From: Diphasiastrum complanatum
Taxonomy: Eukaryota; Streptophyta; Lycopodiopsida; Lycopodiales; Lycopodiaceae
Direction: 5' to 3'
Length of the DNA stretch: 64,000 bases
NCBI GenBank assembly: GCA_029204225.1
Contig: CM055109.1
Span: 27,916,861-27,980,860 of the forward strand
Shown in pieces: positions 1 through 18,146 of this stretch. Each line of letters starts with the position of its first letter. The first letter of the stretch is position 1. Under the pieces are notes generated by a model. The model had not been told where the DNA came from and searched no databases. It was given only the letters and a program-made list of their open reading frames with translations. The position numbers were made by a program, and so were the translations under genes.

Positions 1-908
<908 letters not shown>

Positions 909-1893
909 CAATCCATACAAGCACTATGGCAATCTAAGATGCCTCTTTTGTTTGAGTGTTGCTAATCTAGTGAGAACACTTTCATTGTAGCATTAGTAGA
1001 TACCCCAAAAGTTTGCAAAAAAAATTGTAAAATAAGTCAGATCGGAGAACTTAATGTTTTAAGGTGATATCAAAACAATTAAGACTTTCACTCATATTCC
1101 AGCATAACTTCAATGGGAGTGGTGATGAGATTGGAAGTAGTGTTAGAAGGTGGTGAAATTCTAGGTGTTACTCTAAGAGTATTTCTACTTCTCTTGCTAT
1201 TTTTCTCATATGTTTTGAAGGTAGAAATGATGTACAAAAGTGATTTTACCATCAACACAATGTTCAGAAGAGTGTGATTGAGGAATGAGTGCAATGAAGT
1301 GTGTAACAATATTAAGCATGTACTGTAACCAAATTAAAAACTAGAGTGATTAGTGCTCAAAGAGTTTAAATCTTTGTCAGAATGACCAATGAAAACCTAT
1401 ACATAGAATGACCAACCATTGTCATCCATCTATGGTTGACATACGCGAGTCACCATAGGGGCAACTAGGCCTTTACATCATGCAACTTCCACTTCACCCG
1501 TAGCAAACCTAGACCAAGTCTGTTGTGGCACTTTCTCTTGATAGCTTGCAAGCTTTAAAAATTAGCTATTTTGTAAAACATCTTTGGCATGTTAGTTAGC
1601 TACTCTAGCTCATGTTCATCCATTTTGTGCGCAAGAGGACCAACCTCTACCTTCATTGCCATGGCAGGCGAAGGAGACAATTTGCTTGGATGATTAGCCT
1701 CTTTCCTCTCCACAATTCACATACAATTGAAAGCCATGCTAGACATTGTGTTGGACATCCAACGACCTTTTCAATGCACAAGCACTAATTGACAACCTTG
1801 TGGCATGCCTAGGAGCTCGATGAGGCTCATGGACTTGCACCTAGAGCCAAGCCACATTATAGCAACAAAAAAAACAGATTTGGCGCTTGGTCT
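909..1893. other. AT-rich intergenic DNA, nothing recognised
   Basis: No frame here carries a recognisable domain. The 73-codon minus frame at 1088-1309 has low-complexity composition and no family likeness. It ends at the insertion site of the next retrotransposon, where CTCAC (1894-1898) is the left target-site duplication. Confidence 0.6.
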
Positions 1894-1898
1894 CTCAC

Positions 1899-2648
1899 TG
1901 TAGTGGGTTTCTTTCCTTGCCTAACCTGAATCCAAGATCTAGCATCAAAGAGACGGAGTTAGTTGTCACGCGGAGGTTCGTTCCCATGAGAGCGATAGTA
2001 TAGTTCAGATTTCAACATGAATGGAGGATCTAACACAAACATCCATTAACACTAAGCATTAACACTACATCCATTAACCCTACTTCCATTAACCCTAAAT
2101 CTACAACAATGATAGAAACTTACTCTTCTCTCTCTCTCCCTTTCTCTCTCACAAAAAGCATAAGAAATAGCAATCCCAATAATGATCAGATCCAATAATT
2201 AGTAAAATGCAAAGAAAGCATGAGAAATGGAGGAGAAGAGAGGAAGAGCAAGGACATTCATCAATCCATTTCTAAAGAGAACCAATCTGCTTTATTGAAA
2301 TGAGGAAATGAACATGAGGAACAACTCGAGTTGGTCCCTTTTTATAGTAGAGAGGACCATGGCCTCTGAATCCTATTGGTCCAGTCTTGCCTCTCTTTTT
2401 ATTCAAATTTAAAAAAGTGTGGGAACCATCAAAATTGGAGAGAAACCCAGCTTTATTCACTAACTTGACATTTAGGCCCTGCGACATTAAAAGTCCCGCA
2501 AAAAGGCCTAAAGTCCTATATTAACTTTTAACTAATCAATCAAATAAATATGTGATCATCGGGTTGGACTTACACACGCAGGGTGCCAAATCCCTCTCAA
2601 TTATTAACTAGGGTTAGGGTTGCCTTGGGATCCGCAAACCCTCCAACA
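1899..2648 (-). repeat. 3' LTR of the non-autonomous element
   Basis: This is the left copy, 750 bp, TG...CA. It has an extra 15-base duplicate (CCCTACTTCCATTAA) and a slightly longer CT run compared with the right copy. The 71-72 codon minus frames inside both LTRs are copies of each other and are not genes. Confidence 0.9.
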
Positions 2649-2872
2649 GTATCCCCCACCAAAACTGGTGGCGGTCCCACGACACCAACCTCGACGCTTG
2701 AATAGCCATATGGGTCCGGTGGCCATTCATGATAACCTTGTGCATTGACAAATGGGTAGTTGACACCATCCAAAAAAGATCCCAAGATAATGCTTGTTGA
2801 TGTTGATCCTTGTAGATAGGTGCACCTGCTAGCAATGACATTGTTGAAGCTAACGACAAGGTAACTGCAGAA

Positions 2873-3515
2873 TTTCTTTTTTTTGACATTTTCAAAAATT
2901 TGTAACTTCCTCAATATGTAACGAAATGAGAAAACAATTATATCTCTAGAAAGCCCTTTCAATGCTCTACAACTCTAGCTATTTAGATGGAATTATAGAG
3001 AATAGAAGGTTGGGCGAAAAATGAATCAAACAGGGCAGAAAAAAAAAAACGAATCTGAAAGTTTCTGGTTTTTGACAAGTTTACAGAATTTTGTTGCCAA
3101 CTTCAAAAATTTGTAACTTGCCCGATACTCAATGAAATTCAAAAAAAAAAATATGGATAGAAAGCCCTCCTAATGGTCTACAACTCTAGCTATTCAGATT
3201 GAATTACAGAGAATAGAAAGTAGGGCAGAAAATGAATCAAACAGGGCAGAAAAAAAAAACGAATCTGGAAGTTTCTGGTTTTTGACAAGTTTACAGAATT
3301 TTGTTGCCAATTTCAAAAATTTGTAACTTGCTCAATACTAAAAAATTAGATGAAAAGAAAGCCCTTTCTATTTTTGGTATTATTCTTTGCCGACCTGGCA
3401 GTAGATAGATCTGAATCACATCTAAGCACAGTGAATTGGGCGAAGGTTCTTTTTCTGTATTTTTTAGGATTTTGATCATTTTTGGTGTTTTTTTGGTGGT
3501 TTTTCTAATGTTTCT
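2873..3515. repeat. About 210-bp tandem repeat inside the retrotransposon
   Basis: Three units share TCAAAAATTTGTAACTT starting at 2892, 3103 and 3313, giving periods of 211 and 210 bp. Units also share CTACAACTCTAGCTATT and GTTTCTGGTTTTTGACAAG blocks. The third unit decays after about 60 bp. This makes up nearly half of the non-coding interior. Confidence 0.85.
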
Positions 3516-3918
3516 AAAAATCTGCTGGGAATTAATCTTCACCCTTCAAACTGAAGGTTCTGTAAACAAAACCGAAGGTGTCTACAACTCGGCGAAGGTT
3601 TCCTGAAAGAGGGTAAAAAGTTCTAGGCTCTGATGACACTTTTTGCCTCTTTTTTGACCAAATTTGGCAGATTTGACCGATTTTTGTTATTTTCTCTTAT
3701 ATCTCAGATCCAAATGGATCTTAAGATTAGTGATCTGAATAGCTTTCCCTGTTTAATGATCAGATTAGATTTCAAACAAGCAAATCCACTAAAAATCTAG
3801 CAAAATCAATCCCAAACTATTCCTACAATGCAATTTTAACACTATTCATGCCACGACAAGATGCCTAATGCAAGCTAACCATCAGCCAAACATGCTGCAA
3901 ACTGAAAAATTGGCGTAG

Positions 3919-3937
3919 CTCCCCGGCAACGGCGCCA
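3919..3937 (-). promoter_or_regulatory. Primer-binding site, tRNA-Asp type
   Basis: The minus strand reads TGGCGCCGTTGCCGGGGAG four bases downstream of the 5' LTR. This is the classic tRNA-Asp-complementary site of several plant gypsy lineages and it fixes the orientation of the element. Confidence 0.9.
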
Positions 3938-3941
3938 AAAT

Positions 3942-4674
3942 TGTAGTGGGTTTCTTTCTTTGCCTAACCTGAATCCAAGATCTAGCATCAAAGAGACGAA
4001 GTTAGTTGTCACGCGGAGGTTCGTTCCCATGAGAGCGATAGTATAGTTCAGATTTCAACATGAATGGAGGATCTAACACTAACATCCATTAACACTAAGC
4101 ATTAACACTACATCCATTAACCCTAAATCCACAACAATGATAGAAACTTACTCTTCTCTCTCTCCCTTTCTCTCTCACAAAAAGCATAAGAAATAGCAAT
4201 CCCAATAATGATCAGATCCAACAATTAGTAAAATCTAAAGAAAGCATGAGAAATGGAGGAGAGAGGAAGAGCAAGGACATTCATCAATCCATTTCTAAAG
4301 AGAACCAATCTGCTTTATTGAAATGAGAAAATGAACATGAGGAACAACTCGAGTTGGTCCCTTTTTATAGTAGAGAGGAGGACCCTGGCCTCTGAATCCT
4401 ATTGGTCCAGTCTTGCCTCTCTTTTTATTCAAATTTAAAAAAGTGTGGGAACCATCAAAATTGGAGGGAAACCCAACTTTATTCACTAACTTGACATTTA
4501 GGCCCTGCAACATTAAAAGTCCTGCAAAAAGGCCTAAAATCCTATATTAACTTTTAACTAATCAATCAAATAACTATGTGATCATCGGGTTGGACTTACA
4601 CACGCAGGGTGCCAAATCCCTCTCAATTATTAACTAGGGTTAGGGTTGCCTTGGGATCCGCAAAGCCTCCAACA
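3942..4674 (-). repeat. 5' LTR of the non-autonomous element
   Basis: This is the right copy, 733 bp, next to the tRNA-Asp-type primer-binding site at 3919-3937. It is followed by the right target-site duplicate CTCAC. Confidence 0.9.
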
Positions 4675-4679
4675 CTCAC

Positions 4680-5759
<1,080 letters not shown>

Positions 5760-6340
5760 AGCCACGTGTTTTCAAGTATTCTTTGTGGCTGCCCGGGATT
5801 TTTCATGGGGCTGCCCAACATTTTTCACCCCACCCGGGAACCGGGATCTGATTTTTTGCGGTCCCGAGAATGTTTTGCGGCTATTCATCAGTTGATTGCC
5901 ATGTGGCATTTCATTTGTTATCCCATAATCAACTCCGATATTATCCGCATGAGCTATATATGTGAAACTCAGCACAATCCTAGCATGTGCGTGAGCGGGG
6001 GCGCGCGCCAGTGTGAGGCTACAGCTGGTGGCGCCGCCCGGGACCACGGCGCCAACGCTGGACCACCGGCGTCGGCGCCAGAAACCCAATGGTCCGGGGA
6101 CATTGGTGTTGGCGGTCCGGGGCGCCGGTGCCCTCGGGTGCGCTCCCGGAACCCAGTGGTCCCGGGACATTGTGGCGAGCGCCACGTTAGCGCCCCGGAG
6201 CACCGGCACCAATGACCCGGGCCCGCTGGCACCGAGACTCGGGGCACCGGCACCCTCTGCCCTGTCTGCCCTTATATTGCATGGGCGGGCCTGTCCACGC
6301 GTCCAAAGCGCACAGGCCCACTCGTTACCCCGGACTCGTG
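5760..6340. repeat. GC-rich island with diverged internal repeats
   Basis: About 580 bp whose GC content, especially 5990-6310, stands far above the surrounding AT-rich DNA. It contains repeated words around CCCGGG, GGCGCC and GGCACCGG. A block near AACCCAATGGTCCGGGGACATT (6083) recurs as AACCCAGTGGTCCCGGGACATT (6150), with a weaker third form near 6208, giving a period of about 60-67 bp. Long frames run through it on both strands (for example 5703-6215, 6013-6618, minus 5772-6359), but they are explained by the lack of stop codons in GC-rich DNA, and none resembles a protein family. It may be a CpG-rich repeat or transposon terminal region. I do not recognise it. Confidence 0.6.

Positions 6341-9185
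<2,845 letters not shown>

Positions 9186-9278
<93 letters not shown>
9186..9278. repeat. (AG)n microsatellite, right half of a split array
   Basis: About 93 bp of pure AG directly following the MITE-like element. Confidence 0.98.
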
Positions 9279-9279
<1 letters not shown>

Positions 9280-9281
<2 letters not shown>

Positions 9282-10079
9282 TCTAGGCAATGATAGACAA
9301 AACATTTTTATGTTGTATTATTGGTCCACAATGTTGTATAGGGTTTTTTAGAAGCCCCAAGCTCATGTGAGTGGTAGGTGCCAAAGTTGTAAGCTCACAA
9401 CAATGAGTGAAGTTTGGGCTGGATGCACTATGGACAAGCAAAAATGAGGTTACCATGGTGAGAGAGGGGCTCTCTACACCACGAAAAGTTCTAGCTCAAG
9501 ATTCCTACCACCATTCAAGGCACTTCAAAGTGAACCATATAATGTTGCATCAATCTTTTATTGACCTTCCAATCTTGTTGGTGATAATGAAGATGGTGAG
9601 GAGCATGTTCTCATGGCACAAGAATCAAATTTTGATGTGGATATTTGGTTCTTGAATTTAAGAGCATCATCACACATGACAGACATAAGGATGGATTGAT
9701 TCTCTCCAATCAAAAAAGAAAGCAATGAAAGCAAGGTGATCCTTGGGAATCAATCTATTCAAGAAATTGAAGCCAAAGGTAATATTCCTAGTATACTTAG
9801 GCATTGTACGTTTCAAACCTTGCTAAAAAAATTTCATTTTGGTTGGTTCCACAACCAATAAGGAAATGAGGATAGAATTTTATCATGATAAATCCATTAC
9901 TTAAAGCATGGAGAATAGAGAAGGGAATGATGATAGAATTTTATTATGATAAATTCATTCTAAGAATAGATTGAATGGGTTTTGAGAGACCTTGAGAAGT
10001 TTGCACTTTGGCTAATACTATGTGTTATAAAATCTTGACTTCTATCTAGGCTTTAAAATGTTAATAATGTTGGAGATTA
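9280..10079. other. Intergenic, small local duplication only
   Basis: No gene recognised. GATAGAATTTTAT(C/T)ATGATAAAT occurs twice, near 9872 and 9931, about 60 bp apart. Confidence 0.5.
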
Positions 10080-10740
10080 ACTCGGGAGCCCTGCCGAGGA
10101 GGGGACTCAAAATCCATTGTCAAACCACCAATGCGTAGGTCAGAGATCACTTGTTGTAGCGTGTCTGCTTTTTCATTGACTTACTGTCAACCACCAAGGA
10201 TGCTTGATTGTGAATGCTTCTTGATGTTCTTACTTTTGAGTTTGGCCAACATTTCATTCCATTGGTGTTAGTCAAGTTGCTATAAAAGCAAAATTGAAGA
10301 ATTTTCCAACCTCGATTTTGAAGACTTCCCTATCAACTCACTCTCTAGAAAGGTCAATCAAGGTACTTCTTGGTAGTATCCTCTAGTTAAGCATTCAACA
10401 TCCTAAGTATCCCCAGTATTCTCTTTATAGTAGGTTGCTTAATTGCTTTCTGTATGAGCATTGAAGTCACCCACAAGAAGAACCTCTATTGTGGCATGTA
10501 GTTGCTACAAGTTGGGGGTCAATATTTTCTCAAATATGAGTTTTGTAGCTCTTCATTAGTTTTTTTGGATAGCTTATAGTGTTTGGGGGGTAGTAGCAAG
10601 TAGCTAGTATGCAAATCACACAAGAGACTCGCATTTTTTCTCACCTTGACACACATAAACTTGTTGTATCTATCTCTCTCTAGTTCATGAAGAGTGACAA
10701 AAGAATGGAAGTGTTCCTTGATAAGCATGTGATTGTGTCA
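10080..10740 (-). pseudogene. Degenerate LINE-type endonuclease fragment (minus)
   Basis: On the minus strand a 69-codon frame (10519-10728) with a CVKVR...LLCDLHTSYLLLPP-like segment is followed, after a stop, by LLVGDFNAHTES near 10440-10490. GDFNA is the signature of the endonuclease/exonuclease/phosphatase fold that starts LINE ORF2, and the preceding Y-x-P-P-like segment fits the region before it. Stops and frameshifts break the rest. No reverse transcriptase was found nearby, so this is a short relic. A relic of a cellular gene with the same fold is less likely. Confidence 0.45.
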
Positions 10741-11623
<883 letters not shown>

Positions 11624-11746
11624 GTAACATAGAATTCACATAGTCCCCCTTGAACAAGTCAAGAACAAATCCTTTGGATCCTTTCGTCTTACAACATAAC
11701 TGGTTTTAAAGAAGCTGAAAAAACCTTCAGTACAAAGCACCATAAA

Positions 11747-11883
11747 GTGAAGCAAGTTTTAGGATACCCAACTATTACCTGCCACCATCCCACAAAACAC
11801 AACTGCACAAGTTAGTTTAGTGAGGAAGACATGTGTCATAGTTGAGCATCAGTTGTCATCCATGTCTGAAACAAAATTCACTA
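11747..11883 (+). repeat. 137-bp repeat shared with 41229-41365 in inverted orientation
   Basis: From GTGAAGCAAGTTTTAGGA to ACAAAATTCACTA this matches the minus strand of 41229-41365 with about 14 differences by eye (near 90%). At the other site the first 20 bases belong to a copia integrase frame and the rest does not, so both copies appear to carry the same chimeric junction. Flanks on both sides do not match. Confidence 0.8.
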
Positions 11884-13257
11884 TCAAATTAAAAATCATT
11901 AGTCCAATTCTCTACCACGCACTCTACCATATTGTCGGTCTTGCCCTAACACCACCGTATTAGGGCATCCGCCATACTGATCAGTATAAGGCAAGTAATC
12001 CTATTGTTACATAACATTAGCATAGCTTTACACTGATGAAGCCCTAATTAATCACAATAAGCGGAAAAGGTGTAGTTTGGTCATAGAGGTCGGTAATAGG
12101 GCATATCCATGCCATCCCCGCCCATCAATACTAGTGAAGTTTTTTGGTACCTGATGGACCATATGTACAAACACTTGGGCAAATCCATGCCATTCAAGCT
12201 ACCCTGGGCAAATCCATGCCATTCAGATTAACCAAACACTGCACCAATTCATCATATTAAGATGTCATGCAACTGTAACTTGATAAACCGCTATAGTCCA
12301 TTCTTGTGTTTTGATGCAACAAGTAAAGTGTGTAAGTTCCCATAGGTATCAAAGTACTTTCGTACCATCCTGGCCTCGAAGACTAATACCATAGTCTTCT
12401 ACGAGTGTGGTAGGTACTGAGCATATCGATGCTTTCCAGTGCCACATGCACTTTAACTCATGAATACATATGAGCAAGGTTTATTATCACTTATGTAGGT
12501 AAGGTTCCTTACATAGGGTTTTTCTTTTGTTGCATGTCTTGCTATCCTTTTTGAACGATTACTTACCCGTATTATTATATTCGTACTTTATTAGTTACAT
12601 AAAGCTTTTTAAGAAATGTCATAAAGTATAGTTCTAGCATTTCACATAATCTTAAATGGCTATGGAGCATAAAAAATTTTACTATTCTACACCATCATTC
12701 ACAAAATCTCATCCAAGTAATTGTGGTTTTTTTTGGAGTCATACCTGAATACGTGTAGAAGATTCCTCTTGAGAGGTCGACATGATAGTTTCTTCGACTT
12801 GATTTCGGCACAAGTCCTAATAGCATTATGGTCATCGAGCCACAAGTTTCACAACATTATCATACATCTTTCTAGAAGTACAGTGTTTCAAGGTAAACTA
12901 TTGATTTGTAAGAGTGGAATGCCTATTCTTCAAGAGCTATGTGCTTAGTTACTAAGAATCCCTTATTATGGATCGTTTTTAAGCATCAATCTTATGTTCT
13001 ATGCCTTTTCTATGTCTTGCTTTAGAGTAAGCATAATATACTGAATATAGAGTTCGGTTGGAGCTCATATGTGAACTAGAAGGGAGGTCTCCTAAAATTC
13101 TAAAATTCCAATTTTAAGAGTTGGTCTTTAAAAACAAGTCAACAAAATATTTATTAAAATATCAAAAGGCAAAAAGCCTATCAAAGAAGTAACTCCTAAA
13201 AAGACTCCATTCAACCATAAAGCATTCAATCATAAGACATGAGGGGTCAAGATGGGG
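11884..13257. other. Intergenic, small duplications only
   Basis: No gene recognised. GGGCAAATCCATGCCATTCA occurs twice in close tandem around 12177-12227. A short hairpin, GCCCTAA...TTAGGGC, lies near 11943-11966. A weak 75-codon frame at 12721-12948 has no family likeness. Confidence 0.5.
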
Positions 13258-13292
13258 AACCCCCCGCCGCCCCCCCCCCCCCCCCCCCCCCC
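13258..13292. repeat. Poly-C tract
   Basis: About 30 consecutive C (two G interruptions near its start). Homopolymers this long are prone to sequencing and assembly error, so its length should not be trusted. Confidence 0.9.
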
Positions 13293-13461
13293 GGAAGGAT
13301 TTTTTTATATTATGCAAGACCAATTGGCCCTCGGCCAATTACATATATAGAGAATAGAATGCTTTAATAGTTTCTTGAAGTATTTACATCATTTGGATTG
13401 CAAAGTTTAGATTCTAAAGAATCCCATAAACTTAAAAAGGGATTAGAACTTGTTTCCACAT

Positions 13462-13657
13462 ACATGCAAAAGTATGGACATCAAAATAAGAACATGCATG
13501 GTCATTGGACATGGGTTCCCTAGACATGCAAACGTTTAGACACCAATGGAAGAGCATGCATAGACATTTGACATGGATTTCCATGACATGCAAATGCTTA
13601 AACATCAATGGAAGATCATGCATAGACATTTGACATGGAATTCCATCACATGCAAAA
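13462..13657. repeat. 62-bp tandem repeat, three units
   Basis: ACATGCAAA-type starts occur at 13462, 13524, 13586 and 13648, a steady 62-bp period. Each unit contains a CATCAA-GGAAGA-CATGCAT core and a GACAT-TGACATGG tail. A fourth, degenerate unit may continue to about 13760. The 90-codon minus frame 13432-13704 is a translation of the repeat. Confidence 0.85.
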
Positions 13658-13827
13658 GGTACTACACGACCATTCATACATATGCATATCAAATTCATAA
13701 GCATACCATAAATTAGATGTCATTCCATACACATGCATAAGCTTAGAACACCAAATTTACAAGCATGCATGGAATATAAACTAACAAAATGAACATGCAA
13801 AAGGCTTTGGTCATGGTTTTAGAAGTG

Positions 13828-15850
<2,023 letters not shown>

Positions 15851-16080
15851 TGGTTATATAGAAACATTACAAAAATAACATAACAAAAAGGAAGGTAGAG
15901 CCTATTGTATTGTGGATCAAGAAGATAAATTGCACACATTATAGAACTAATAGGAAAATCCCAAAAGGATTGAGGGAGCTTTAGTGGTATAGATAAATAG
16001 CTAGTACGCGTAATACATTTGTCTTCGTGCCTATGGAGTTCAGTAACAGCCAAGTTCCTCTCCATCATCCATTTTGACAT
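15851..16080 (-). pseudogene. Possible copia integrase fragment (minus)
   Basis: An 82-codon minus frame includes IPLKLPQSFWDF and, about ten residues later, AIYLLD. This resembles the LPKxFWAEAVxTAxYLLN segment at the end of copia integrase cores. No catalytic residues or adjoining domains are visible, so the call is weak. It could be a chance match. Confidence 0.3.
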
Positions 16081-17668
16081 TTTATTTCTATTTTATTAAT
16101 TTGACTTGCTAAAAGATGATTGTTGAATCTTAATGGACTATTATCTATGCACATTCTTTAAGTAGTTCCATGAAGCTAAAACAACATTTCTTTTCAATAC
16201 CTCTCCAATTTCCTATAAAGCTTAAATTTTCAATTGCTCCTTGAACCTCTAACACACTCATAATTAGTTAATTCGAATAGAGGATTGAACTCCTTGATAC
16301 AATTTGCTAGTGATAGTGAGCTTAATAAATTGTCCATTTATGGGACTTTAACCATTTTACAACTGGTCCATCTTGAGCTTGAAAACCGTAGCATTCCAAA
16401 GAAGAGATCAATTTAGATGATCTTTAAGGTGCTTCGTAGTCAAAAAATTACTTCCTGGTGCTTTTGACCTCTTGTTCGAGACAAGGCATGAGTCATCCTC
16501 AGAGTGCCACAAGCAAAAGGCGCATATATTGGTAAATATATATATAACTGAGCTCTTCATTGATCATTGTACTTCAAAAACCTTGAAACTCAAGAAGGGC
16601 ATAACAGTACACAATTCATGTACTGCAACTACCTTAAGCTACATCTTTAAACTGTATGAAGAGATTGTGCAAAGCATCTAACTACTACCTCTTATTCTAA
16701 AAAAAGCTGATATAATCAATTGCAAATAAATTTCATGTCACATATTTAGTCTTTGGAGCTTTTCTTAGAGTCCATCGAACGTCTGCACTGGAGCGTGCTT
16801 TTGACATGATTGTTTAAGTCAATTTCAGGAACTCAAAAATGTTCATTGCGCAGCTACTTGATATTAGAAACATGGGACATGCTCATAAGTAACACCCCTA
16901 AGGTGATGGCCTCCTCTGGCTGATAACTTTTTTGCAGCTTGAAGTATCTCTCAATCATCTCAGTATGACATCGGCTTCAACTAAACCATTTATATACCTT
17001 CAATCCATCCTCTAGGCCCTTTTGGGCCCGCCGATATTTCATTGTAAAACAAAGCCAACTATCATAGTCCTTATGAGAGTTTCATGAGCAATAGTGCAGG
17101 AGCTGGATGGCTAAGTATGCAAAGAATGTTTTAGAGTCCTCATTAGCCTGCTAGTTTATTTATTCAAGGAGTATGCTAGTTGATTTTGATAGGATGTCTG
17201 ATGCTCATACATTTTTGTAGAAAAACATGTTATAACAAGTTTGTCATCAATCAACCTAAGTTATAGACGCCTATGGGGCCAGATAATTCGGAAACATGTA
17301 TGCAAGTGATCTCCACAAATTGGAATATCTTTGTCGCACCGTATGTTATGAGTTATTACTATTTTAATGAGCCTAACTTAGCCTGAAATAATAGGTAAGT
17401 TCTGAACATATAAGAGTTTGTGGTTGAAAAGGAAAAAATTTGTGAAGCAACCTTCCATTGCTAATATATCTCTTGAGTATAAAACTATACAAGACTTGGG
17501 TACACTACTGGAAACACAATAATCTATTATCCTCATAAAGTTCAACAAAAAATTCTCAAACAATCATCCAGCATTATTATATTCTCAAAAACTGACTTTA
17601 TGCCAATGGACACATGCTAGCTCATTTCTTGAAGTAGATGCAAGTTGCATTGAAAACAATGTCCATAT
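16081..17668. other. Intergenic, nothing recognised
   Basis: About 1.6 kb with only short frames that lack motifs. It ends at the inferred left LTR of a copia relic. Confidence 0.5.
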
Positions 17669-18146
17669 TGTAGGAAGAAAATGTTGTATGGACCTTATAG
17701 TTGTATGGCTTTATGAAAAAATGACAGATAATACAGACTAGTACCACAAAAGATGTAACTGAAAGAAAAGATAAAACTTCGTCGATAGATGAAAGTACAA
17801 ATGCAAAGACCTTATTGAGTTGGACTTAATTACAGCTATGTTATTATGCCAAGCTGCTGTGCCCGCCTTACGCCCCGATGCAATATGTTAATTGCAAGCT
17901 AGGTGTGCACCTCGTTTCCGTAGCAGAATAGATCAGTGGTAAATCCACAGGGTCTGAGATCCTAGGACCTCCACCAACCTAGGTACAGTGCCCCTCCCTA
18001 CATAGTATTGATGGCTCATATTTGATGTTGTTCATGCACATACATGGAAGTAATACGATGGTGAAGTAGATATCTCATTCATAGCATTGAGCCATGGGGG
18101 ATACGGAGTACACGGTAACAGACACAAAAAAGACAAGTTTGTTACA
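17669..18146 (-). repeat. 3' LTR of the copia relic
   Basis: Starts TGTAGGAAG and ends GTTTGTTACA next to AAACCCCAAAT, a candidate polypurine tract on the minus strand. It is strongly diverged from the right copy. Confidence 0.5.

Larger units (their letters stand above)
1899..4674 (-). mobile_element. Complete non-autonomous LTR retrotransposon (minus strand)
   Basis: Two similar LTRs lie at 1899-2648 and 3942-4674, both TGTAGTGGG...CCTCCAACA. The whole unit is flanked by a perfect 5-bp target-site duplication, CTCAC at 1894-1898 and 4675-4679. On the minus strand a primer-binding site TGGCGCCGTTGCCGGGGAG (3919-3937) follows the right LTR after 4 bases; this is the site complementary to plant tRNA-Asp. 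A purine-rich GGTGGGGGATAC abuts the other LTR at 2649-2660. The internal region (2649-3941) is only 1.29 kb and has no gag or pol domain, so replication would depend on enzymes from a related element. By eye I count about 17 substitutions plus a few small indels between LTRs, suggesting a fairly young insertion. LTRs of about 740 bp are long for a TRIM; a deletion derivative of a gypsy element is likely. Confidence 0.92.

Noticed and set aside
2597-2962. 121-codon minus frame crossing the polypurine tract
   Set aside because: It runs out of the retrotransposon interior into the LTR and has no recognisable domain.
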